The position numbers and the translations under genes were made by a program. Below the pieces are notes generated by a model. The model was not told where the DNA came from. It did no database searches and saw only the letters and a list, made by a program, of their open reading frames with translations. From Salsuginibacillus halophilus (GTDB lineage: Bacteria; Bacillota; Bacilli; Bacillales; Marinococcaceae), in assembly GCF_003014715.1 (NCBI RefSeq), contig NZ_PYAV01000009.1:1-64000 (forward strand): a stretch of DNA of 64,000 nucleotides, in the 5' to 3' direction. This document shows positions 56,425 to 64,000 of this stretch, piece by piece. Each line of letters opens with the position of its first letter. Position 1 is the stretch's first letter.

Positions 56425-58743
56425 TTATTCCCCCAGCGCTAACTCTAAAACTTCATCAAGATGACTGACAAAGTGAAAGGTTAATCCTTCACGCACACTT
56501 TCTGGTACGTCTTCTAAATCTTTTTCATTATCTTTTGGCAGGATGATTGTAGATAATCCAGCCCGGTGCGCACTCATTGATTTTTCTTTAATTCCACCGA
56601 CCGGAAGCACCCGGCCACGAAGGGTGATTTCACCGGTCATGCCCACTTCTCTATAAACTTTCCGCTCAGTTAAAGCAGAAATCAATGCTGTAGCCATCGT
56701 AATCCCTGCAGACGGACCATCTTTTGGTGTTGCTCCTTCTGGCACATGGATATGAATATCATTGTTTTCATGAAACTGTGGATCAATATTCAGCTCACTT
56801 GAACGCGAACGAATGTAGCTGAAAGCAGCCTTGGCTGATTCTTTCATTACATCACCAAGCTTACCGGTAAGGGTTAAGTTCCCCTCTCCTTTAGCAAGTG
56901 AAACTTCAATTGAGAGTGTATCACCACCGCCTGCTGTATAAGCTAAGCCTGTAGCAGCGCCAATTTGGTCTTCAGCCTCGATTTGTCCATAACGGTGCTT
57001 CGGTCTCCCCAGCATATCCTCAAGTGTGTTGACCGTTACGACCACACGTTTTTTTTCACTAGAAACAATCATTCTTGCAGCTTTACGGCAGACGGTTGCG
57101 AGCTGGCGTTCTAAGTTACGTACCCCTGCTTCTTTTGTATAATGACGAATGATTTTTAAAAGCGCATCGTCCTGGACTTGCAGCTGCCGGCCGTTTAAAC
57201 CGTGATCTTTCATCTGCCGGTTTAGCAAGTACGTCTTTGCAATTTCTTTTTTTTCGACTTCCGTGTAGCCCGCAATCGAAATGATCTCCATCCGATCGAG
57301 CAGGGGCTCAGGGATTGTACTGATGTTATTTGCTGTCGTTACAAACATGACTTTTGATAAATCGTACGGTTCTTCTAAGAAATGATCACTAAACTGATGG
57401 TTTTGTTCTGGATCCAGCACTTCAAGCATCGCTGAAGACGGATCGCCACGAAAATCACTTGCCATTTTATCAATCTCATCTAACAAAAAGACTGGATTTT
57501 TCGAACCTGCTTTTTGCATCCCCTGGACGACCCGCCCCGGCATGGCACCGACGTATGTCCGGCGGTGACCGCGGATTTCTGCTTCATCGCGTACACCACC
57601 AAGCGACATCCGGACGAAGTTACGGTCTAGCGAACGTGCAATCGAACGAGCTAAAGAAGTTTTTCCTACCCCGGGAGGACCTGCGAGACAGAGAATCGGC
57701 CCTTTTAACTCCTGGGTGAGTTCTTGGACCGCCAAATACTCAAGTACACGCTCTTTAACTTTATCTAATCCGTAATGGTCTTCATCTAAAATGCGCTCTG
57801 CTCGCTTTGTATCAAGGTGATCGGTCGTTTCTGTCTGCCAAGGCAGGCTGACGATCCACTCAATATAATTACGAATCACTGAGCTTTCGGCAGAGCTTGC
57901 TGGAACTTTTTCGTAACGACCGAGTTCTTTAAAAGCTTTTGCTTCCACATTTTCCGGCATTTCAGCTGCTTCAATTTTTTCCCGCAATTCTTCAACTTCG
58001 CCCGACTTGCCGTCTTTTTCGCCAAGTTCTTTTTGAATCGCCTTCATCTGCTCACGTAAGTAATATTCTTTCTGGGTCTGCTCCATGGACTGCTTGACGC
58101 GCTGACCAATTTTTTTCTCCAGGCCAAGCACTTCTTTTTCATTATTTAAAATGTCCAGCAGTTCCTCTAAACGTTCAGTAACATCAATCAAGGTAAGCAG
58201 CCGCTGCTTTTGTTCAATTTTTAAAGGCAGGTGTGATGCAACAATATCGGCTAGACGTCCCGGCTCTTTAATGTCTTGAACCGAAGTAAGCGTCTCATTT
58301 GTCACTTTCTTAGACATCTTTGTATACTGCTCAAACTGTTCGAGTACATTGCGCATTAAAGCTTCTTGTTCTGCATCCGGCTCTTCAGTTTCACTATCGA
58401 AAACCGTTGTTTCAACCTCAAGATATGAGTCCTGGTCCGTGAAGTTTTCAATTCTGGCACGGTTTAAACCTTCAACAAGAACACGAATTGTTCCATTTGG
58501 AAGGCGGAGCATCTGCTTAATGTAAGCGAGTGTGCCAAAGTGATATACTTCCTCCTCACCAGGGTCGTCAGTAGAAACATCAACTTGACTCGTCAAAAGA
58601 ATTTCTTTATCTTCAACCATGACTTTTTCCAACGCTTCGACGGACCGCTCCCGGCCGACATCAAGGTGCAGGACCATCGTTGGGTATACAAGCATTCCAC
58701 GAAGCGGGAGAAGCGGAATCGTCCGCTGATTACCTTTGCTCAT
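56425..58743 (-). CDS. lon: ATP-dependent protease Lon
   Basis: A 772-residue LonA: N-terminal substrate domain, AAA domain with [13 protein letters not shown] and [10 protein letters not shown], and the protease domain with catalytic serine in [15 protein letters not shown] and its lysine partner near [12 protein letters not shown]. It degrades misfolded and regulatory proteins. No lonB is between it and clpX. Confidence 0.98.
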   Translation of the reverse strand: MSKGNQRTIPLLPLRGMLVYPTMVLHLDVGRERSVEALEKVMVEDKEILLTSQVDVSTDDPGEEEVYHFGTLAYIKQMLRLPNGTIRVLVEGLNRARIENFTDQDSYLEVETTVFDSETEEPDAEQEALMRNVLEQFEQYTKMSKKVTNETLTSVQDIKEPGRLADIVASHLPLKIEQKQRLLTLIDVTERLEELLDILNNEKEVLGLEKKIGQRVKQSMEQTQKEYYLREQMKAIQKELGEKDGKSGEVEELREKIEAAEMPENVEAKAFKELGRYEKVPASSAESSVIRNYIEWIVSLPWQTETTDHLDTKRAERILDEDHYGLDKVKERVLEYLAVQELTQELKGPILCLAGPPGVGKTSLARSIARSLDRNFVRMSLGGVRDEAEIRGHRRTYVGAMPGRVVQGMQKAGSKNPVFLLDEIDKMASDFRGDPSSAMLEVLDPEQNHQFSDHFLEEPYDLSKVMFVTTANNISTIPEPLLDRMEIISIAGYTEVEKKEIAKTYLLNRQMKDHGLNGRQLQVQDDALLKIIRHYTKEAGVRNLERQLATVCRKAARMIVSSEKKRVVVTVNTLEDMLGRPKHRYGQIEAEDQIGAATGLAYTAGGGDTLSIEVSLAKGEGNLTLTGKLGDVMKESAKAAFSYIRSRSSELNIDPQFHENNDIHIHVPEGATPKDGPSAGITMATALISALTERKVYREVGMTGEITLRGRVLPVGGIKEKSMSAHRAGLSTIILPKDNEKDLEDVPESVREGLTFHFVSHLDEVLELALGE

Positions 58744-58946
58744 TGTGCCACCTCCATAAACTTGTTGGCATACGTCTATAGACGCATCGATTATGTATAT
58801 TCATCACTTGATAAACAACAGCTGCATCTCATTTTATCGCACGTCTGTACCCCTGTCGAATTGCAGTAAACAAACAATTTTAGTTTTTGAAACCACGCTA
58901 TGTAGTATCAACAACACGGCAGTAGATATACGCACGCGTCGTATAG

Positions 58947-58999
58947 AAAAGAGGCTGTCCGCCCGGTAGTTTCAGCCCGGACTATGGGACAGCCTCTTT
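58947..58999 (-). terminator. Terminator of clpX
   Basis: Long arms AAGAGGCTGTCC and GGACAGCCTCTT with an inner CCGGGC/GCCCGG pairing, followed by TTTT on the minus strand. Confidence 0.88.
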
Positions 59000-59030
59000 A
59001 TTCATACAGACACCTTGTAAATGATACCGC

Positions 59031-60311
59031 TTAGGCGCTTTCCTGTGGCTTAAACTCTACCTCATTCCCGTTTTCATCTTGGAGAATCGGGTGAGACTCG
59101 TTTTTCACACTTTCGCCTGTAATAATGCATTTTACAATATTCTCTTCGCTCGGCAGATCATACATGACATCAAGCATTAAGCCCTCAATGATGGAGCGCA
59201 GACCGCGGGCACCAGTATTACGTTCAATCGCTTTTTTGGAGATTTCACGCAGCGCTTCTTCAGTAAATTCAAGTTCGACATCATCAATTTGAAGCAGCTT
59301 CTGATACTGCTTAACAAGCGCATTTTTTGGCTGCGTTAAAATATCGATTAACGCGTCTTCATCCAATGGCTTCAAGCTTGAAATCACTGGAAGACGTCCA
59401 ATCAACTCTGGAATTAAACCATAGCGGAGCAAATCCTCAGGCTGAATATTTTCAAGGTATTCGCTCTCATCAAGCTCAGCTTTTTCAGAATCAGAACCAA
59501 AGCCAATAACCTGTTTACCAAGTCGGCGCTTAACAACATCACTGATACCATCAAACGCACCACCAACGATAAAGAGTACGTTGGTCGTATCGATTTGAAT
59601 GAATTCTTGATGAGGATGCTTACGTCCACCTTGTGGAGGTACGCTTGCAGTAGTGCCTTCAAGAATTTTTAAAAGCGCCTGCTGAACACCTTCACCTGAA
59701 ACGTCGCGCGTAATTGATGGGTTCTCAGACTTACGAGCAACTTTATCAATTTCATCAATGTAAATAATACCTTTTTCAGCTTTTTCCACATCATAATCAG
59801 CGGCTTGAATTAGTTTCAAAAGAATGTTTTCAACATCTTCACCAACATAACCTGCTTCTGTAAGGGATGTAGCATCAGCTATCGCAAACGGTACATTTAA
59901 GATTCTAGCTAAGGTTTGTGCCATTAACGTTTTACCGCTTCCTGTAGGGCCGATCATACAAATGTTACTTTTAGCTAACTCAACTTCATCTGTCGTAGCT
60001 GAGGCTCCTTTAACTTGACCATTACCAACACGCTTGTAATGGTTATACACAGCCACTGCCAGTGACCGCTTAGCGCTATCTTGACCGATTACATAGTCAT
60101 CCAAAATCTCGTTAATTTCCTGGGGTTTTGGAATTTCTTCGAGTTCGGTTTCTTCTTCTGTGCCTAATTCCTCTTCTACAATTTCTGTGCACAACTCAAT
60201 GCACTCATCGCATATATAAACACCTGGTCCTGCTACCAGCTTACGTACTTGATCCTGCGTTTTCCCGCAAAAAGAGCACTTCAACTGCCCTTTTTCTTCA
60301 CTGAATTTCAT
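59031..60311 (-). CDS. clpX: ATP-dependent unfoldase ClpX
   Basis: A 426-residue ClpX with an N-terminal C4 zinc domain (CSFCGKTQ and CDECIELC), Walker [16 protein letters not shown], Walker [10 protein letters not shown] and sensor-2 [11 protein letters not shown]; the ClpP-binding IGF loop appears as VIGFGSDS. It feeds substrates to ClpP. It lies between tig and lon. Confidence 0.98.
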   Translation of the reverse strand: MKFSEEKGQLKCSFCGKTQDQVRKLVAGPGVYICDECIELCTEIVEEELGTEEETELEEIPKPQEINEILDDYVIGQDSAKRSLAVAVYNHYKRVGNGQVKGASATTDEVELAKSNICMIGPTGSGKTLMAQTLARILNVPFAIADATSLTEAGYVGEDVENILLKLIQAADYDVEKAEKGIIYIDEIDKVARKSENPSITRDVSGEGVQQALLKILEGTTASVPPQGGRKHPHQEFIQIDTTNVLFIVGGAFDGISDVVKRRLGKQVIGFGSDSEKAELDESEYLENIQPEDLLRYGLIPELIGRLPVISSLKPLDEDALIDILTQPKNALVKQYQKLLQIDDVELEFTEEALREISKKAIERNTGARGLRSIIEGLMLDVMYDLPSEENIVKCIITGESVKNESHPILQDENGNEVEFKPQESA

Positions 60312-60700
60312 GAATTCTCACCCCTTCTATGGTCATTGTACATCATTTTCCGTCAATACGTACAATTAAACGCTGACTAACACTAAGAGTTGCTGCGCAT
60401 AACTGCACATGTTACACAGTTGCCTTCTCAATTGTTACTGCATTGTATCACACGCATTACACTTGCGTACAAGCAGAAGGCTTGTGCTCTTTCATTACCC
60501 TATGTATGCACCGGAAAAAGATTGCCCGTTTCATTAAGGTTGCCCGAAAAAGACAATTTTCAAACCATACCGGCACAAATCATTCATTAGAAAAATAAGG
60601 CCACCGTTTCCACTACCAAGAAGCTTGGCAGTGTTTGAAAACGATGACCTGAGATTACGCGGGTGCTTGCGGTTTAATAGCTTGCCGCAGCTTTTTACAA
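60312..60700. other. Intergenic region between tig and clpX
   Basis: No reading frame with a ribosome binding site was seen. An imperfect hairpin (CACTACCAAG at 60611-60620 with CTTGGCAGTG at 60624-60633) has no good T-run. A TTGACG lies at 60356-60351 but no -10 is at proper spacing, so the clpX promoter is not located. Confidence 0.4.
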
Positions 60701-62023
60701 TTATTGTTCTGCTGTTTGTTCTTCTTGTTGTTCAACAAGTTTGCTGTTTTCTACTAGAACATCGATTGCCTTTTGGACGCGCAGGTCATTCTTAAGCATA
60801 TCATTGCCACCCTGCATCTGTACAAGGCTGCGGATTTCTTCTTTATCGCGCTGATACATTTCTGCCATCTTATCCAATTCATTCTCGATGTCTTCTTCAG
60901 ATACTTCCACGTTTTCAGCTTCAGCGATCGCTTCAAGAACAAGGTTCATTTGAACGCGCTTTTCAGCTTCCGGCTTGAACTGTTCTTTCATACCATCTTC
61001 GTCCGTTCCAGCGAACTGATAGTACATGTCTAAGCTCATGCCTTGAGACTGCAGACGCTGGCCGAACTCTTGAAGCATACGGTCAGCTTCAGTTACGAGC
61101 ATTGCATCAGGGATGTCAATCTCTGCGTTATCGGATGCTTTTTCAACAAGGGTATCTTTAATATGATTTTCTTTTTCCTGCGCTTTTTCATTTTCAAGAC
61201 GCTCTTTAATCTGCGCGCGCAGCTCGTCAAGCGTTTCTACTTCGTCACTTGCATCTTTCGCGAACTCATCGTCAAGTGCCGGGAGCTCTTTACGCTTCAC
61301 TTCGTGCAGTTTCGTTTGGAAAGTAGCTTCTTTACCAGCAAGCTCTTCAGCGTGGTACTCTTCCGGGAACGTTACAACAACATCTTTTTCTTCGTCTGCT
61401 CTCATGCCGACGAGCTGTTCTTCAAAGCCTGGGATGAACTGCTCGGAACCAACTTCTAGAGAGTAGTTCTCCGCTTCGCCCCCTTCGAAAGCTTCACCGT
61501 CAACAAAGCCTTTAAAGTCGATGACAGCAGTGTCGCCGTTTTCAACTGCGCCGTCTTCTACAACGACAAGTTCAGCGTGCTTTTCCTGCTGTTGTTTAAG
61601 CTCTTCTTCAACATCTTCGTCATTAATTTCAGTGTTCATGTCTTCAACTTCAAGACCTTTATACTCGCCAAGCTGAACTTCAGGCTTCACAGTAACTGTT
61701 GCTTCAAATACAACGCCCTGCCCTTGTTCAATTTCTTTAATATCAACATCCGGCTGATCTACCGGCTCAATACCTGCTTCATCTACTGCTGCAGCATACG
61801 CTTGTGGGAGGATTGCATCCACCGCGTCTTGATAAAGTGACTCTACGCCAAAGCGCTGTTCGAACACTTTGCGAGGTACTTTGCCTTTACGGAAGCCTGG
61901 AACGTTTACTTGCTTACGAACTTTTTGAAAAGCCTGATCGAGGCCTTCATCTAATTTTTCTGCGTCAACATTAATTGTAAGGACGCCTTGGTTACCTTCT
62001 TTCTTTTCCCATGTTGCAGTCAT
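60701..62023 (-). CDS. tig: Trigger factor
   Basis: A 440-residue ribosome-bound chaperone. The ribosome-docking loop is [18 protein letters not shown]; the FKBP-like domain covers about 160-245 ([20 protein letters not shown]); the C-terminal helical domain ends in a Gln/Glu-rich tail. It follows the TPR gene and precedes clpX, the usual order. Confidence 0.97.
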   Translation of the reverse strand: MTATWEKKEGNQGVLTINVDAEKLDEGLDQAFQKVRKQVNVPGFRKGKVPRKVFEQRFGVESLYQDAVDAILPQAYAAAVDEAGIEPVDQPDVDIKEIEQGQGVVFEATVTVKPEVQLGEYKGLEVEDMNTEINDEDVEEELKQQQEKHAELVVVEDGAVENGDTAVIDFKGFVDGEAFEGGEAENYSLEVGSEQFIPGFEEQLVGMRADEEKDVVVTFPEEYHAEELAGKEATFQTKLHEVKRKELPALDDEFAKDASDEVETLDELRAQIKERLENEKAQEKENHIKDTLVEKASDNAEIDIPDAMLVTEADRMLQEFGQRLQSQGMSLDMYYQFAGTDEDGMKEQFKPEAEKRVQMNLVLEAIAEAENVEVSEEDIENELDKMAEMYQRDKEEIRSLVQMQGGNDMLKNDLRVQKAIDVLVENSKLVEQQEEQTAEQ

Positions 62024-62079
62024 TTATAGGTCCCTCCAAGTTTCATAGGTAGATTTTCGGTCAACTTTACAACCACTAT

Positions 62080-62107
62080 ATTATAACATACACCGGTTGC
62101 TTTTCAA
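62080..62107 (-). promoter_or_regulatory. Promoter of tig
   Basis: TTGAAA (62107-62102), 16-base spacer, TATAAT (62085-62080) on the minus strand, within an extended -10 context. Confidence 0.7.
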
Positions 62108-62137
62108 TAAAGCAGCAAAGGTTTCTTATAAACGAAT

Positions 62138-63184
62138 TTACAATGGAAAACCTGTTTCTTCATTTAATTGGTGAATGACACGAAGCAGATCCTTTACACG
62201 AATTTGGTCTACATCGTACTTTCTAGTTAAATCTTCAAAACATGGAAGATCTCCGTAGTATGTTAACGCCTCGTAATGAAGGGCAGCAAGCCATTCATCA
62301 TCTTCTGCTTCTGCAGGGGGAAACGGAAAAGCTTTTAGTAATGCTTGATACCAAATTTGAGATGCTGCCTCATAAAGTGTAATATTGTCTGCTTCCAAAT
62401 GGTTTTGTAAAGCAGTAAAGACCGGCTCAGCCCAAGGTGCATTCTCTAACCGGCCGATGTTTGCAGGTACGAGTTTCGTTGTTCCCTCGGCTTTTATCAC
62501 TTCAACCTCTTCATTAACTTCCCAGTCTCGAAGCAGAAACAAAATGAATGTTTTAATGACCGGTGACAATTCATCTTGAACGAGCAAATGCCCAAGCCGT
62601 GCTTTCACTTCTAAGGATGGATATTTTTTCAATATTGATAAAGCCTGCCACTGCTGCGGAGCTTCTCCTTGTTCAAGCTGTAACAGTGTTTCTTCCGGGA
62701 GGACTGCGTCATCTGGATCGAGCATTTCATCTTCAGACGAACCTTCCGTTAAATTTTGATTGAAATCTTCACCCATCATTCGGTTAGCTAATTCCATCAT
62801 CTCAAAAAAGTACTCTGCCATATCAGCAGGGTACTGCGTTTCCTGCTGTACAGCCTGCAAAGTGCTCACAACTTCTTCATAGGAACCTTGCTGCATTAAT
62901 AATGTAATATAGAGCTGCATCACTTCAAAATAATCGGCCCGGTCCTGCTGAAGCATCTTAAGAGCCAAAGCGATACCTTCCTCAACATGACCGCTCTCTG
63001 TATACGTTAACAAAAGACCAACTGAAGCCTGCTCGTTTGTTTCGTCCCATGCTAAAGCCTGCTTAAACTTTTCAATTGCTTCTGAAAGCTCGCGGCTTCG
63101 AAAATGCTCCATCCCTTGCTCTACAAGCCGCTCGAGTGAACCTGGAAAGTGGACAATGTTCTGTTGACGCTCGTTATCTTTCAT
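62138..63184 (-). CDS. Tetratricopeptide-repeat protein, YsoA-like
   Basis: A 348-residue protein with TPR-like helices in the first 120 residues (LSEAIEKFKQALAWDETNEQ, VEEGIALALKML, YEEVVSTLQAV), then a helical region. It corresponds in position to YsoA upstream of tig in Bacillus. Its partners are unknown. Confidence 0.78.
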   Translation of the reverse strand: MKDNERQQNIVHFPGSLERLVEQGMEHFRSRELSEAIEKFKQALAWDETNEQASVGLLLTYTESGHVEEGIALALKMLQQDRADYFEVMQLYITLLMQQGSYEEVVSTLQAVQQETQYPADMAEYFFEMMELANRMMGEDFNQNLTEGSSEDEMLDPDDAVLPEETLLQLEQGEAPQQWQALSILKKYPSLEVKARLGHLLVQDELSPVIKTFILFLLRDWEVNEEVEVIKAEGTTKLVPANIGRLENAPWAEPVFTALQNHLEADNITLYEAASQIWYQALLKAFPFPPAEAEDDEWLAALHYEALTYYGDLPCFEDLTRKYDVDQIRVKDLLRVIHQLNEETGFPL

Positions 63185-63237
63185 TGATCGGCGCCTCCTT
63201 TAGCAGCATCCTTCTCGTACAGAGCGCTCAATTGTTA

Positions 63238-64000
63238 TCACTTCGTTTTGTTCGGACCAAAAGCAACAACACCTAAAATCCAAAAACCAGCCATTAAAAT
63301 TGTAACACCGATTAACACCGGAATTGGGCCAAATTGAATAATGAACGGAATTGAGGCTGCGGTAAACAGTCCGCCGCCGACTACCGGTTCAAATAAAATT
63401 TGTTTATAACCGAAGGCATTCATCGCCGGTGTTTTATTATCAGGGTCAGCAACTCGCATTAATAATAAGCCTGTTGCAGCTACACCCATGGACTGTCCAA
63501 GATCACCCATTCCCCGTTCAAACCAATAGTTTGGGATCATCCGTGGTGCGAGGTAAATAAACGCAATTACATTCCACATGATCCCCGCTGCACTTAAGAT
63601 GATAAATGGTACAAAATATGTGCCAAGCACAGATAAGGCGAGGGTTGCAAGTGCACTGACAATAAGAAGGTCAAGTGCAAGGCCTTGAATTCTTAAAACC
63701 ATTCCACGGTCTACAGTGTCGTATTTATCAAAAGCTGTTAAAAATAGCTGTAAGAAAATACCGCCGATCATGGCAAATGGGAAAAGCGGCATATAAGCCA
63801 TAAGTTCAACATCTGTCCATGCTCCCCAAGTTACCTGCTCAAGTTGCTGCAGCCCGGTGAGCATGAGCCAACCTGTGAAAATCGCAATGCCCACATAAGC
63901 AACATGAAGCGATAAAGGCTCAATGGACATTGGGGAGGTTGTAAGCTGGCCTGCTGATTCACGCTTATGGTGTTCGACAACACCTACTTGCTTTTCAAGC
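63238..64000 (-). CDS. Sodium/glutamate symporter-like protein, C-terminal part
   Basis: The frame is open to the right edge, so only the C-terminal part (about 254 residues) is present. An internal Met at 63930 should not be taken as the start: the codons before it continue a coding frame (LEKQVGVVEHHKRESAG). The rest has seven or so hydrophobic segments and the conserved FERGMGDLGQSMGVAATGLL with RVADPDNKTPA, found in the C-terminal half of GltS-family symporters. The substrate is not certain. Confidence 0.78.
   Translation of the reverse strand, partial: LEKQVGVVEHHKRESAGQLTTSPMSIEPLSLHVAYVGIAIFTGWLMLTGLQQLEQVTWGAWTDVELMAYMPLFPFAMIGGIFLQLFLTAFDKYDTVDRGMVLRIQGLALDLLIVSALATLALSVLGTYFVPFIILSAAGIMWNVIAFIYLAPRMIPNYWFERGMGDLGQSMGVAATGLLLMRVADPDNKTPAMNAFGYKQILFEPVVGGGLFTAASIPFIIQFGPIPVLIGVTILMAGFWILGVVAFGPNKTK

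Noticed and set aside
58761-58790. CGTCTATAGACG palindrome upstream of lon
   Set aside because: A 12-bp palindrome is short, and no known operator was recognised; left as a likely chance event.

Overview
The window is a continuous stretch of chromosome from a spore-forming member of the Bacillaceae. The evidence is spoIVFA/spoIVFB, spoVID-ysxE, a spoIIB-like SPOR gene, and the Bacillus-type gene order hemAXCDBL, lon-ysxC, mreBCD-minCD and rplU-prp-rpmA. Many proteins have long Glu/Asp-rich segments and the major pilin is very acidic, which suggests a halophilic or haloalkaliphilic lineage (inference; no species is assigned). Most genes lie on the minus strand. No tRNA, CRISPR array, prophage or transposase gene was seen.

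Layout. 1-1503: 5' end of a 16S rRNA gene (minus), its leader with a boxA-like site and four tandem promoters, then a 604-bp mobile-element-like repeat with a 9-bp target duplication. 1547-9775: compact chemotaxis operon cheA-cheW-cheY-cheX, a KTSC-domain gene, a membrane chemoreceptor, a PAS-GGDEF-EAL protein and a YisL-family gene. 9976-15449: tatA, a metallo-hydrolase, rplU-prp-rpmA with a structured leader, RNase G, spoIVFB, spoIVFA and a CHY zinc-finger gene. 15500-16880: a rearranged repeat fragment, an unlisted 56-residue gene and a methyltransferase. 16882-23560: minD, minC, mreD, mreC, mreB, radC, maf and a spoIIB-like gene. 23678-37572: a complete Gram-positive type IV pilus locus (pilO, pilN, pilM, prepilin peptidase, major pilin, pilC, pilT, pilB, VanW-like protein, membrane protein, and three divergent minor-pilin genes). 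37576-38143: second full repeat copy. 38319-47139: a GGDEF protein that seems to start at ATT, folC, valS with its T-box, ysxE and spoVID. 47384-55765: MFS transporter, the heme operon and a small membrane protein. 55831-64000: ysxC, lon, clpX, tig, a TPR protein and the 3' part of a gltS-like symporter gene that runs off the right edge.

The main discovery is in the pilus locus. Between pilC and the major pilin gene lies a sequence with the conserved core of the class II cyclic-di-GMP riboswitch. It is followed by a terminator whose 5' arm overlaps the aptamer's closing strand, the layout of an ON switch. PilB carries an N-terminal MshEN domain, a known c-di-GMP-binding module, and the window also encodes a GGDEF protein and a GGDEF-EAL protein. 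Together they suggest that c-di-GMP controls pili at both transcription and motor level. Two of the three minor pilins have long C-terminal regions; one is a clear array of about 20-residue rungs expected to fold as a beta-helix, perhaps a surface-exposed tip domain.

Other points of interest are the MITE-like repeat family, the ATT start, a perfect 28-bp palindrome overlapping the valS promoter, the structured rplU leader, and a chemotaxis operon that may serve twitching rather than, or as well as, swimming. All calls come from reading the sequence; no database search or structure prediction was run.
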